DNA of 63,856 bases from Hypsibius dujardini (Eukaryota > Tardigrada > Eutardigrada > Parachela > Hypsibiidae): the NCBI GenBank assembly GCA_001579985.1, contig LRSR01008489.1, positions 1 to 63,856 of the forward strand, read 5' to 3'. Shown piece by piece: positions 36,774 through 50,200 of this stretch (position 1 is the stretch's first letter; every line of letters begins with the position of its first letter). A model generated the notes under the pieces. It was not told the origin of the DNA. It made no database searches and saw only the letters and a program-made list of their open reading frames with translations. The translations under genes were made by a program, and so were the position numbers.

Positions 36774-37354
36774 ACAATTCTGCGCACAGTTGCTTTGGCC
36801 TCATTAATACCGCACCGTTTCCTTGTTGTTTTGGTCTACTCGATTAGGATAAATGGAGAACTCCCTCGGCAAAAACTTTACAATATCCCTGGCGAAAAAA
36901 TGACAGTAATTTAAACCTTAATTGAAATTCTTTGTGGTTCCTTTCTTCTCCCTCCCCTTTATTTTCTGCTGTTTTACCAATGTTGGAATGTTGATTTTTT
37001 TTACCAATGTCGAAATGTCCTCTGATTCGATAAAATGCGTGATTTGTTTTTAGAAAAGTTGAAATTCTAAATATTGGGCATTACTCGAGCGAGAGCAGAG
37101 TGAAAAAATAGTACGCCCACTTTTGTCTTCACTCTCATGGTTTTGGTCACATCATTTATTCTATTAATTTCCAAATCTCGGGGTTTTTACACTAAAAGAT
37201 TGACGAACAACTGGACTTTCCAAAATGATCAAATTTGTAATGATTACTCAAAGGGACCTTGGTCAGCACTTGTAAAACAAAAACAACATGGGACAAAAAT
37301 GGGGAAGAGGAAAAGGGGAGGGGGACTTGTAGCCTAAACCATGATCTAGAGATG
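36774..37354. other. Gap between receptor B and secreted-protein gene
   Basis: I see no coding feature here. It lies between the receptor B stop and the stop of the opposite-strand gene. No kinase or cyclase sequence is present. Confidence 0.5.
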
Positions 37355-38504
37355 TTACAGTGACACGATTGGAATGGTACCGCCCCTTCTAGACACTACA
37401 ACAGACAAAATTATATTTGCGTCATTCTGCACGCTATTCAGTTCCAACTGCAAAAAGGTGAGATACGGCAAGGTGTCTCCACAGACGATGTTGCGCTCCC
37501 CGAGTGAGATGACCCAGCTATTGATGATCTTCCAGTCCGTCGTCTTGGCCTCGCAATGCTTGCTCGATTTTGCCGGGCAGCAGCTGTAAGTGTGCTGCAT
37601 TTTGCCGTTTTGGTTTCGTTGGAGAGTGGTCCCTGCGATGTCGGCGTTCACCTGGTCACGACAAGTGATTTCATGACGGGCCAGGTAGTGAACTCATCCC
37701 CCGTCATTCCAACCGGTTTCTTTTTGCGTACAGCCTCGAACGGTGCGAGCCAGGGAGCTGCAACAGCGGTAGAGGTAGCGAGCCTTGCAGTGGTGAATGC
37801 CGCCAAATGTCACCGCCTTCTCCAGCAGATCCAGCCGGACAGAATTCAGCAACGTTCTGCAAAGAGAGGGGTATCCACACTATTATTGGTTCATCGAAAC
37901 TTAAACTGACACTCTGATTGGTTTTTTCAGAAACCAAATTAAAGAAGGGAACCTTGAAGCCGGGAACAAACACACCTAACTTTGTGACATTTATCATTCA
38001 AGATAAAAAGGGTGCAGTGCGAGCTGGTAAAATGATACCTTATACCGAAAACAACTATTCAGGCAGTCACTTTAGATTGGTTTAGATTGGTTGAGAAAGG
38101 TTACCCCACTGGACATGCGACCGCGTCGATATCCGCGACATACTCCACCCAGTTGATGTACTCAATATCTTGCCAAGGAGTTGAGTCATCTGTGCAGACA
38201 AAATCCAGAGAAGTATAGAAGTCAATTTGTTCAGCTATCTTCCAAACTGAGTCGCTCCAGAAATCTCGGTTAGCTTAGCACCCACCACCGAAAGCTGCGA
38301 TATGATGTCTTGAACACTCGGGGGATGAACAGCGTTGCCTGTGCCTGCTACAGCACTTTCCGCTACAATGAAATTGGAAGTGTCCCACGCGCGAAATATC
38401 ATGGTCATCCAGTTGAAAGGTCACGTAGCATGGCAGCCCGGGAATCCAGTACCAAATAATGTGAGTAGGGCGACGAGCACTAAGAAATGCTGCACTTTAT
38501 ACAT
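37355..38504 (-). CDS. Secreted cysteine-rich protein, unknown family
   Basis: Exons (minus): 38504-38425, 38362-38286, 38189-38105, 37856-37714, 37632-37355, giving 220 residues with phases consistent at all four junctions. Residues 1-25 (MYKVQHFLVLVALLTLFGTG...) form a classic signal peptide. The mature part has many cysteines: GKCCSRHRQRC, CPVG, HHCKARYLYRCCSSL, YSCCPAKSSKHC and NIVCGD, suggesting disulphide-rich extracellular folding. Introns 1 (62 bases) and 4 are short; intron 1 ends in a clean TTGTAG acceptor. The donor of exon 4 (GTTGGA) is weak. I do not recognise the family. No membrane span follows the signal peptide. It points towards receptor B, with stops 582 bases apart. The region is transposon-rich, but the frame is intact. 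Confidence 0.6.
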
Positions 38505-38909
38505 TTTTGCATTTGGAATGCGGATAAAGCCACTTAAATTTTTCGACATACAAAAATTGTCATGAAACGTTTTCTAAAAAAATGTTTATTCTGAATTGTG
38601 ACACCTAAACCTCACGACAATGCAATACTTCGTAAGCATCGAAACCGACGATAAGAGATCAGATTTAGAATGCATCGGCTGTACGGTAAATTACTTAAAT
38701 GTCTTACATAGGGCGAACTACAAGGTTTCCTAGCTAGATGCTTATCTAGCCCACAGCTTTAGCAGTCAAAGAGTTTATGATGTCAAACTGTAGTAGTCGT
38801 TTTCCGAGGCTGATCTCAATCGCGGCTAGAACTGCAAGACCAAGCCGCGACCAATTGATGGGGGAAACATTGATCTTAAAAAAGATGTGCACTGTTGGGA
38901 CGTCGGTAC

Positions 38910-39022
38910 ACATATGTGACAATAACCTTTCGCTAACCGAGTTAGACCATTTAACTCGTTAATACACACAGACCAAGTTAAATGGTCTAACTCGGTTAGC
39001 GTAAAGTTATTGCCACACGTGT
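38910..39022. repeat. Hairpin-forming inverted repeat
   Basis: Arms of about 40 bases around TAACCGAGTTAGACCATTTAA and its inverse, separated by about 20 bases. This may be the centre of a larger degenerate foldback element (about 38890-39050). Confidence 0.7.
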
Positions 39023-39216
39023 AGAAGTGCTGTGCACGTAACGAATTTCGGAGAGCTTTCCTGGAGGTCCAACGGGTATTAAGTGAGCTACCAGAGTTAG
39101 GTCTAGAAACATCCATTATGATTTGCGTAAATATTTGTCGGCAAGCTTTTGGAAAACTAGCATGATAAATGGAGCAAAACTGATTGTGAGAATGGCTGCA
39201 AACACGGATGAATTGA

Positions 39217-39365
39217 TACTGTACTGCCGCGTTAGCTTCGCGCAGTAGAAGTAGACCCACCGTAAACTTAGACCTATGGATCCGCGCATGAGCTTACGTA
39301 CACTACGGGCTAGGATAACGAAGTTATGCTCTTGCAGTGCGCGAAGCTAACGCGGCAGTACAGTA
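39217..39365. mobile_element. TACTGTA-ended MITE, copy 2
   Basis: A 149-base element. The ends TACTGTACTGCCGCGTTAGC and their exact inverse match the 29075 copy over about 27 bases, while the cores differ. Confidence 0.87.
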
Positions 39366-39568
39366 GTTGAACTCTAATGCAATGACTGCGATGGCCTTTT
39401 TCTCCCAGTTTTTCGAACATTTGTTTATGATCCCCTGCCAGTATGCATGTTTTTCACCTTTTTTCATTTTTATACTGCTCTTGAGAGTTTTTTTAAAGTT
39501 GAATGCGCCATTTTCTCGAGTGCGGATAATCAATACCTTACTGTAAAGTACACCATACTTCCTCGTAC

Positions 39569-40076
39569 CTCGTTGAGGGTCCTTACAAGTCGGCACCAGG
39601 ACCCCTCATGGTAGGATTTTGAGCAAAATGTACTTTTTTCAAAACTGAACCCAGGAGTCGCCTTTTCCTCATTTTGAGTCATTCATTTTGAGTCATTTGA
39701 GTCATTTTGAAACATATTGAGGTTCGTGGGTCTGATTTTGAAAGCGTCCTGGGATTTCGAAACAAATTCAAAAACTTTAGTTTTTCAATCACAATTGGAC
39801 CATTCTTGAATGCTTTTAACCTCCCATTTGCCTCCATCAATAAGGTGCATGTATTACATCCCAGAAAATTGCAAATTTGATAAGAAAATTGAAGCTTTAA
39901 AAAATGTTTTGAAATTGAGGGGTCTTGGGAATAAGACCCCCACAAGTTTCCAAATCATCTGGAGCAAAAGGTTCAATTTTGGGTTCGATTTCTTAAAAAA
40001 ATGCATTTTACCCTTTTTTGCCTCCCCGACCCTGTCATGGGGGGTCCTGGTTCCGACTTGTAAATTTCTAAACGAG
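39569..40076. mobile_element. GAGGGTCCTTAC-ended MITE, copy 2
   Basis: The ends CTCGTTGAGGGTCCTTACAA and the imperfect inverse near 40040-40076 (GGTCCTGGTTCCGACTTGTA ... AAACGAG) define a 508-base element. Its left part is related to 35521-35879. Confidence 0.72.
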
Positions 40077-40796
40077 TCCCTTCTCGTGACACACGCTTCC
40101 AGGTTAAAACTAGAAACCCATACGGGTTAAAGCTCTGAACGACTGCAGATGAAATAAAGGGCGAAAAAAGGACTCCATGACTCACAGCCAGGCAGGTTTG
40201 TCTGCAAGGGTGATGATCCTCAAGCAGTCTTTCACGAAACCGGGAGATCCTTGGGAAGACTAGAATGGCGACTTGGATAGCTCCCTGATGATCACTCAGA
40301 CACGATACCAGACCCCATCAAGTTTTTTTTTGTACTGGTAACTTTTTACAAACTGGCCCTTTTACAGTAAATCCTCTAACAAGGGAACAATCACCAGTGC
40401 AACTCTCAGATCGTGACCAAACTTTTTTCTTGTCCCCTAACGCGATTTTACAAAATATGACTCGCGGCAAAGAGTTTCCCGTTCAACGGGGAGAAATTCG
40501 GGAAGATCTCAATTGGCGCACGTACATTGCCATAGCATGAGCGCTTGATTGAATGATTGAATGAGCGTTTGATTGATGGCACGTACAAAAACATGTGCTG
40601 TGCTGGTTGTGTACTCAAGTACAATGCAGTGCAGTACTAATACAGTATTTTTTGGACAATTTTTTCTAACAAAATTGTACAAAAAACAAAACAATTTTTT
40701 AAGTAGCTAAAGCCAGATTTTATTATAAGAAATATTAATGCTCTTTTTGGAAACAATTAGGCAAAACACTATTCTTCTTTATATTTCTCATATTAA

Positions 40797-43110
40797 AATC
40801 TGGCTTTAAATAAATCTCCAAGCTTGGTGGTTCCCGGACCGAAGGAATTTTTTGCGGTGGCCAATGCTCTCTTCACCAGGTCGTTCAGGATTGAGTGCCG
40901 ATTGCTACGGCCAGGTGGAGCGGCCTTATTGCAGCTGAGTCCATGATGGCCATCCCAGTTCACTTGTGCACCGCAGCGGCAAATGTGCGGCTCACAGACG
41001 TTGGCACCCATGCGTAAGGCAATGACAATTCGGAGTGAGTCTAAATCGACATCGACACATTATGACTTGGGATAACGTTGAGCCACTTGCCTGATTCCGG
41101 TCGACGAAGGGCGAGCAGTCGAGTCCTGTCGCGCACGCTCGCAATAGCCATCAACTCCCGCGCCCCCGCTTCCACCACCGGGGAATCCCAGTTCTTCTGG
41201 ACTTTTGGTGCCTGTGATGTGGCTTGGCCTGTCGCAATCTGCGAGCGGAGTGTAAGTTCGACAATGACGGTTTGATATCGCTGATGGGGACGATCTGTAA
41301 GGCGAAAGCCTCCGTCGCGAGAACCGACTCCAGAAAAGCAGATAAAGCGAGCTCACTCGTACGGCAAATCCCAATACCACCGAAAGCCACAGGTAGTGAT
41401 GCTTGTCGCCACACTGCTGGCGACCTCGCAGTGTTTGTGATGGCTTCGACGCTTTCGCAAATCACTTTCTCGAGGCAGTTTAGTTCATTCATGCACTCGT
41501 ATACTGGCGCACCTCGCAGCAGGTATATTGCTTTCGGGACGACCAGGCAGTTCTACAGCAGGAAGAAGGATTGGTGCACCGGTAAAATATCGAAACGGCT
41601 GGAGTGTGGCTGTCTTTGCGTTTATGGCCATCGGTAAACCGTCCGTCAGCAGGGGCGCCCCTAATAGTGAAAGCTCGTTGTGGGGTGGGAAAATTATTTT
41701 CGGTGCAGCGTTCCACATGATCATGACCGTTGCCTCCTTATCTGCAACAGATCCTCCAAACAAAACATTCACTCTTTGACAAATTTAGTTCTAGATCGAT
41801 TTCACGGCCCCTTGTCACCACCACTTGACCACCCAGCGTGCCGTCGTCCAGATACCATACATTCAAGGGGGAATGCATGGATCTGAACAGTCTCAGGGTC
41901 ATTAAGCAGAATAAAAGGGGTCCGAGTGGATCACCCTGCTGCGCACCAGACGCCGACTTGACGACTGCCAGATCAAGGCATAATATTGCCGCAGGTGTGT
42001 ACGAACGCCATGTAGCAGCTTGCTTCGGTTGACGGTGTTGAAAGCATTTTTGAAATTTAATTTAAGGAGCACTTGGGTCTCGTCGTCGTCTGTCGAAAAC
42101 GCGCATACCGCATGGGCAACAGCTTCGACCCCTCCCAAAGTACCATAACCCATCTGCAAGAACAAACGAGTTCTCCCATTTCTGACATCACTCTGCGGCT
42201 CAAAATTTTGCACAGCAAGCGACGAAGAGAATTGCCAACTGCGATAGGACGTATTCCACCACCTTTTTTATTTAAGGCAACCAGGTTGACGCCATACAGT
42301 AACGATAGGATGTCTTCAGGTACTCTACCACGCAGCATGACATTCAGTAGGGCTGCAAGTTTGACCACCAAACGATTGGATATCTCGCCAACTGCACCAC
42401 TCGTCATATTTTTCAAATGTTGAGGTAGTAATCCGTCAATGCCGCCGGCCGATCCATTGGGAAATGACCGGATCGCATCTAGCACTTCCGCCTCAGTAAC
42501 TGCTGCTGGGACTGGATCAGCGTCGCCGGGAGCGGTAGGGTAGTCAGCGCCAGGATCGGCAAGGGCTGTGTACTGCGTAAACTGTGAAGCGTCTCTGGTG
42601 TGGCCGGTGTAATAGCATCATCCGACTTTAACACGCGCACAGCCCCGGAGATATTACCGTCATTCATCTTCTGCATAACCGCCTTCTGTACTTTCGACGT
42701 AGATGGTTTTGGAGGGCCTCGTTTTGTGGGTTGCTGTACGGTGAGGAAACCGTCTAGGCGGGTGAGGTTTGCCTTGATCAAAGAGGCCAAGGAGACTTTC
42801 CGCTCCATTTTGTGGCTCGTAGACTCAAAGCCCCGTGCGCCATCCAACTAATTGACAGCGTCGGACAGCGAGGCAGTGAAGGCTTCGGCAGCGGCGTGAC
42901 GGGCGCTATGCGAAATTCGGCGGACGAGTTGTTTGGCTTGCCGTAGAGCTTGCAGATCGGACGACAGGTTAGCAGAACGTGTAGTCTGTGGTGGGTTTGA
43001 AGTAGGAACGGCTGGCCGGGGGGTTCGGTAAATTCTGGTGGCTTGGGCATGGTCCCTTTCCCTGGTGGGTGTGGAGTCGTTCTTTCCTTTGACATGGCCT
43101 TCCGCAATCA
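40797..43110 (-). mobile_element. Decayed non-LTR retrotransposon
   Basis: Read on the minus strand, the pieces are in order: a pre-RT segment (LRQAKQLVRRISHSARHAAA, about 42960-42870; KMNDGNISGAVRVLKSDDA, about 42680), RT fingers (FPNGSAGGIDGLLPQHLKNM and ALNKKGGGIRPIAVGNSLRR), RT palm A region (KLNFKNAFNTVNR), the catalytic box WYLDDGTLGG (about 41855-41826), thumb (SLPVAFGGIGICRTSE, about 41400) and a C-terminal cysteine segment (CEPHICRCGAQVNWDGHHGL, about 40980). Several frameshifts and stops break the frame. The palm A aspartate is Asn here. It is inactive. The clade is not assigned by eye. Confidence 0.82.
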
Positions 43111-46100
43111 GATAATAATAATCGATCCACCAGATGAAGCATGCATCTCTAACAACCGACCAATCAATCGACAGAATACCAGCAAAAATCCTCACAAGCA
43201 GGAAGGGGATCTTCGACAAAAATGTTGGCCACGGCTGTGGAATGCGACTTACTGGGATCCAGGGGAACGCGAACGTTTCCCCCATAGAGTGGTGTTCAAG
43301 GTCAAAGGAGTTTCAGAGATCAGTTGGTAGTATCCGATTGTGTAGCCGATTGGTAATATCCATTGACAACTTACATCGGACATCTTCCAGAAACTTCCCC
43401 ATCAAGTTGATTGAGCCGCAACAAGAAGGAAAATGAAATAATGGAAAGTTATTAAGATGCTTGTGAATGCGACGATTGGGAAGGCTTGTTAATAATCGAG
43501 CTTGTAACAATATTGTAGCCCGACGTGACGTCACGCGCTTCGAGGAACGCTCTGAACTCTGTTTACAACTCGGCTACAAAACCCGCCCTTTGCTGTGCAA
43601 TTTATATAAAAGGTGTGACATGGGAGATGGGGGATGTGGGATGGGNTGGGGAATGGGATATGGGAAATGTAAGTTGGGACTAGCGGGGTATGTGAAGATG
43701 GAATCTGGAAGATTTGACCAAAAAACATGTGACAGATAAATGTTGTATCTACTGGGCTCTGCGGTGAGTCGCCGTCTTGTGATTGGTGAATTTAGGTTCA
43801 CTATATCGTGATTACAGTCCGTTGTGAGTATTCAATAAAATCAAGTACCGTAAGCCGCATTGTGGCACGTCATTACCGCATTAGTACTAACGTAATACAA
43901 CGAACGATTAGGTTATTGGCAACCAACTCGAATAGGTGCGAAACCGGAAAGCAGTGTTTATTTCCTATTGGTTCCTATTCCTTCCCATGTGCGGAGACGG
44001 GTCCGTTTATAGCGCATCGGAAAAGCTAGTCAAGGTTTTAAAAAGAGAATTACGTGAAGCCCAGTGTTCTGCAGCAAGAATATTTCTGAACAGTTTTTGT
44101 ATCCAGAAATATGGTTCGACATAAACTGATTTTTCTGTTCACAAAATAATTAGTTTTGCACCTATTAATATTATTCTGCGAATCCCGACACCTGGATTTA
44201 ACACAAAATAGCCACTGACAAGGACTTCAGGGATGATGAGGATGAAAATACAAAGGATGTCCCTTTTTATCGGTCGCAGATGCTACGGTTAGTAGTGACG
44301 AGGATGGAGTGAAAATATTTTAATACTCAGATGGTACTCAATTGAATCGCTCATTAAATTGTTTTTAATGTGTGTCTGATACTGCAGAGGCGATGAAGAA
44401 GCCCATCAGCAAGACAATTTTGGGACACTCAATTTTATGCTACTGTTAGTTCTAGTGCGGCGTAAGTGAATTAACTACTTTTATGTATTCCAAGTAAGTA
44501 TGTAAGTATGTAAGACTATGTATTCGTCGTGCGCACAGATGGCAGCATCTGGATTCCCAGCTTTTTTTGCAGGCTTTACTGCTCCTTGCTGCTCCATTTT
44601 AAATACCTTGATGAACCGGCTCATAGTAAATTTCCCGGCAGTTGTACCCAACTCAAGAAGCTTCCCGCATATTTTACGGCACGAGTGGACGTTTTGATAT
44701 CCCATTAAAATGGTTCCTTTTTTTCAGAATTAATTTGAGTAGATGTTTTGCAGATGAATGAATGTCAGCTGACTGCTTACTGTGTTCTTTTTCACACCTG
44801 CACGCCGCATCGGTGAGATAGGTGACGCAACGCCTCGTGTTTACTCAAAGTGTCAAAAACCGAATTGCCCCAACTTGGCTGGCTCAAGCTTTTGTACTTC
44901 CGACTCTCTTTTCGTCGAACACGCCCAGTGTCAATTATCTTCAAACCCTTCTGATTTTACTGCAGAGCAGTATGATGAAACGAAAATGCCACTACTTCCT
45001 GGAATCCTGAAGCAACAAGCCGCAGTGACTCCTGCGAAAATAAAAGCCCTACAATAGTTTCACAGTAATAAAACACTGCTTGTATACTACATACAATTTG
45101 AAACGCCGAAAGTAAAATCGGTCGGTAATTAACTTAGATGAACGCAAAATTGACGATGCCCACTCAAATGTTTTGACAATTCTTAATTTGTTTTACGCCC
45201 CCATAGTCCGTTCTGTTTCACTTCAAATTTAGTAACTGCTTTGTTGTTTTATATACCAATTAACATTGTTTTATATTAAAGTTAATTTTCAAGTAATAAA
45301 CCTCAACCGAAATACTGTCCTGGTATATCAGTGCCTTTAATTTCAGGTCTGTAAGATCACTAAACAATAAGAACGATGAAGTAATTACAAAAGTGAGTAT
45401 ATCTGAAATATCCTCAACGCATTGTATGTGCCTCTTTCATGGGTTAACAACATGATTTACGTTTACCGCTATACTTGTATGCCCGTCATTTAGTACCTTT
45501 AAGATTAATATTTACAAGGACTTTGTATATCTGTTTGCCACGTTTCTGGTCAAATCTCACAACTCCCATTCTCCTATCCCCCATCTACAACTCCAACTAC
45601 AGTTGGAGTGGAGTTGGAATTGCTTTTTTCCGGAGTTGCACATTTTTGGTCTAGGTCTAGCTTTGAAACTTGGATCTGCAATAATTTGATTAAAACTTCC
45701 ATCCCGCAGTACTGCTTCTTACTTTAATGACATGTCGCGTGATTCAATATTGTTTTTATATAAACGAGATTGTTCATATATTGTAATCATGCATACAATA
45801 TGCAACACCTACCCAGTCGGAAAAAAATATTGTTTACAAAAAACAGACAATCCCAGCTCTCGTCCTAAAATTGTGTGTGCTGTGCACCGCGCGCACCGCT
45901 ATAATAGCATTACACACATTGCACAAAATGTATTTTATTTTCTTTATTAATCATATTTTTAAATTTTAAATTTTCAATAAATTTCGTATTATATTTTTTA
46001 TAGTTCTTATATATTTATTTGTTAAACAAATGTTAATTTACTTATGTCTATTATGTTTAAATTATTTATATTTTTATATGTATCATATTAAATTGATATT

Positions 46101-47299
46101 TATTATATTTAACTATTATATTTTTTAATATTTTTTAATATTTTTATCATTTTTAAATTTGTTATATTTTGTATGTTATGTTTATATATTTTAATTTATC
46201 ATATTTACAATAATTATATTTATATTCCTTGTATTTATATTTATCATATTTATATTTACGTTTATTGTTTTAATGTTAATCATCATGTTTAACATAATTT
46301 TATGTTATATATATCACACTTAATATAATCATGTTTAGTATTTTTCCTTTTATATATTCAATATAATATATTTTTTTATTATATTCAATATCTATTTAAG
46401 TTTATTATAATATATATTATATTTCTATATCTATTTATCATTTATATTTATGTACCAATTATATTTAGATATGTTTTTGAATTTTGAATATTCTTGTTTT
46501 TTCCGGGAGTTGATGAACAACTTTACATCGGTACGTGCGGTCGTGGTTTAGTGGTTTGGTGGTTTGGGCACATTTTCGTAATATATCATAGCATTTGCTT
46601 TAAAACAGGTACACTTTATGGTGCGTCCTAATAAAACTGTGTTGTTTGAACAGGGAGTCCCGACCTTGCAGGAGGTGCACGGATCAATCCCCACCCCAGT
46701 CTAAATTTTTTGTCCCAAAAGTATTCCTTCCGAGGGAAATAGTGTTTTTTGTTAGAATATGACAAAAAATGCTTGATTCCGGTGTCATAACCTGTCAAAA
46801 CCGGTTTTGAACTGGTTTTAAGGTTTTGGGTACAATTTTGAAACAATCTTTGGATTGGATAAACAATAGGAGCTTCAGGATCAGAATGTAAGACTGTGCC
46901 TAAATTGTACAAGTAAATATTTTCATATGGTATTGGTTATTAGGGTTACTGATGATAAAAATTAATATTTATTATTTGTAGCTAGTTAAAAATTAATTGC
47001 TAAAGATTTTGAGTTCAATTTCAGTTAGTCAATGAAGCGTTTCGTCTAGTTTTAGTTAAAATCAGTTTACTACTTTTGGTTTTCTTAGGCTTTCGTGCTT
47101 AAATTTTATTACACTTAAAATTTCAAATTTAGCTTTTTAGCTAGCTAAAAAATTAAAGCCAAGAACGACCTGCCCCCATTACCCTCATTATCCAGTAGGA
47201 AACTGCTGATCTGATTGATCCGATTGATTCGGTTAGTTCAATTTATACACTGTCTTGCGAATAACAGCCCGGTCCGTTTTAAATATAGTCATAAGCATA
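43111..47299. other. Gene-poor AT-rich stretch
   Basis: No gene is firmly supported. A G-rich GGGAT run at 43620-43680 contains one ambiguous base (43645). A plus-strand open frame 44782-45057 (91 residues, CQKPNCPNLAGSSFC) with AATAAA at 45067 could be a terminal exon, but it has no partner or recognisable family. The stretch 45950-46480 is almost pure A/T with TTTATATTTA units. The stretch 46950-47160 is rich in TTTAGTTA motifs. Confidence 0.5.
45950..46480. repeat. A/T low-complexity tract
   Basis: About 530 bases almost free of G and C, made of TATTTATATTTA-like units. No function is inferred. Confidence 0.8.
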
Positions 47300-50200
47300 T
47301 CAAACTAATATGCAACAGGAAGACCGTGAGCGTGCCAACATAAACTCTTCCAATGAATCAGCTTTTACTCCGGATTCAACCAGCGAAAGCTCAAAATCCG
47401 GGTCCGAATGGCCGAAATAATATACACGAGAGACCGTGACGAAGGTCTCCGCGGCCGCACTGCTCTCACAATGCCTGACCCCGTGGCGATGGTGGGTCCT
47501 CCCGTGGAGGAAGTTATGCCGATGGGAGTGCGCCGCGTTGGAGTGATGAATAACCCGGTTCCAGGTGTGCATCGTCCCGAAACCCTCAAAGTTCTCCGCC
47601 CCGCTGAACAACCGCATTATCAAAGTCTCTACCCCGGCGACCTTGACCCCGCTGCCATCGATCCAGTTGAGTAATCTGGACTGGAGCTGAGGTTGACTTT
47701 CGAAGCGTCCGTTGGAAAAGAGGCCGGGTTTTCGGTAGAGTATTGGGCAGAAAAGCTGGCAATGCAAAGCAGGAAGCGGTCTGTAAAAAAAGTTGCAGGT
47801 CAGTTATTTTCTATAAATGGGAAAGATTTGTCTCATAAATCTAGTTATAACACTGCGGACTTTCTCCGGTGAGCTGACTTTGGCGGGCTGCCTCAAAATA
47901 GCCCAAGCGACAAGTTTGTCTAGTGCGTGACATAGCCCACCCTACAAGGTTGCCCCGCGCCCAGTTCTCCCCTCTCATCTGGATAGCCCACGCTACAACT
48001 CCCAACTCGCTTGCTTGGTCTTTCCCCAGTTACTCTTTACAACTGGTTAGCCCAGCAACCAGATTGGGCGCGAAACTGTTTCTCCCTCTCTAGCTTCACT
48101 TTCCATACCTCTTTATGTTTTCGGAAGTATATAAAGCAATGTTTGCCACCTTTAGAGACATCAGTCCCTTCTTAACAACAAACAATTGTAAAAAAAATTT
48201 CCTATTGGTTTTGGCCGTCTTTGACGACCGTGTTCCCCCTTCGGTGTTCGCAATGCCAAAAGGAATAAAACCTTTACTCCCTTGAAATGGGTTCTCCTGT
48301 TTGAATAAGTGCCAAGAGACCCGGAAGAGTTTTGATTGCCTTTTACTGAAAGCCAATAAAATCAGAGAACGAATCGTTTATGTCAACTGTATATCGCTAA
48401 ACAGTCATGTTCTAATTTTAGCAAATAATTTTAGCTGTTTTGAATATTTTTTCGATAAACAGAGCTCCAAGTGATACCCCTAATGGTCACCTTAATCGGA
48501 GCGAAAGTTGAGTGTTGGATACGCAATCTTAAATTTTGATAACGTCTCGACAAAAGGCAGCAGTTAACTGTTCACAACTCTCGGTAGAATTATATGAATA
48601 AAATGTTTATTTGCAGCGTGTAATATGTTTGTTATGTTATGCTAGAGTTATGGGTTGAGAAATTTGAATCCACCGGCAAGTTTATCTAAATAAAAAATTG
48701 ATTTATTTCATAGAACTTTTGATTATTTTCTGTTTTTCAAATAAGATTTGAAACAAAATATCCCAACATTTAAAGTAAGTTTAGTGATTCTAATTAAGAA
48801 TAAGCTCTTAAATGCCGATTTTATTTTGTGACGTTAAGCATTTAAAAACGTATTTCATTTAGAATCAAAAGCCGCTTTTTGAACCATTTAAAATATTTTT
48901 TAATGTATTTAAACAACACTACATGGAGTTAAATCTGTACCTCTGTAATGAGAGTTTTGGAAGTTGGTCCGCCGAATGGTTCCGGTCAGAGATGTACCAC
49001 AGCCGGAGGAATTTTAGGTGATAGGAATGGATGTTGTCCTCACAAAAGTGCGACCTGTCGGGGTCGATCGGTTGGAGAAAGTCCTGACGCAGGTGAAGAG
49101 TCTGCAGATTAAGAAGCCGAGTGTGCGGCGGAAGGTGGCTCAACTCGGAGCTGGCGCATTGAAGGACGGCGGGGAAGGACTCCACCTTGGGATGCCGGAC
49201 ATAGGGGTTCTCCGAGTGGAGGGTCTTGGGAAGGTGGTCGCTGAACGTCACGTGTTGCGGGTTCGATTTCGGCCTGCTATTGCTTGACTAAAAAGATTAA
49301 ATAACGTTGGACCGAGATTTCTCATTAATATACCAGATACCCATAAAAATACAATTACAGGTACAGGTACAGATACAGATACAAATATGGATATAGATAA
49401 AATATTAAAAAATAAATACAGATATAAATATTAAAAAACAGATACAAATAATAAATATTAAACACAGATACAAATAAAGATACAGATTTAAATAAAACAA
49501 TTGAATAATAAATACATACAATTTAAAAATTGAGTTTTTAACGTCTTGCCAAAACAAGTTTCACAAATGCATGCATTACTTTTCCTTCCTTTTTTCCTGA
49601 CTTACATGTACGAAGAAAACTCGCAATCCGATCAGGAAAAACTGTTTCGCGTAGCCGCGGTCCTTCCAGACAGCTCGATCCGGCAACGGGCCAGCCTTAG
49701 TAAACTTGATACTAAAGGTATGCACGGCGAAGATGCTCCCGTTCAACGGCCTAACTCGTAGCATCCCGTTCAACCGCGTGACTACCTCGGAGAGCCTTTC
49801 ACTCTGCATATCGGTCATCTCTTCCAAGTCAAGGTCGGCCGTTTTCCACTTTGGTAGGACATTAAAATAACCTATCTGCTCCGGCTTCGCTTGCCCTCGT
49901 GCTTGAGAGTCTTCCGCCAGACAGGTCTCCTTCAGACAAGCCAAAATAGTTTAGTTACTCAATTCTACTACATGAATGATTTTTATTTCACATTTTTCTT
50001 GATTCAGCCTGATAAAAAATAACCATTCGCTTAATTGAAACTTTTAGCTGTAAATTTGCAATAGATTCACAACTAAAAAGTATTTAACAATTACAGCAAG
50101 TACTAAAAAATTTGTTTTACCTACCTGTACTAAAAATATTATCAAAATATTCTGCATGACAATTTAAAAACAAAAAGATTTCCTAGTATTCGTTTTTATA

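Noticed and set aside
38335-38565. 76-residue plus-strand frame
   Set aside because: It is opposite to the first exons of the secreted-protein gene, which has a signal peptide and consistent splice phases.
43645-43645. Ambiguous base in a G-rich run
   Set aside because: Treated as a sequencing or assembly ambiguity in low-complexity DNA, not a biological feature.
44782-45057. 91-residue plus-strand frame followed by AATAAA
   Set aside because: It has no upstream exon, no clear start and no recognised domain; the poly(A) signal sits only 10 bases after the stop.
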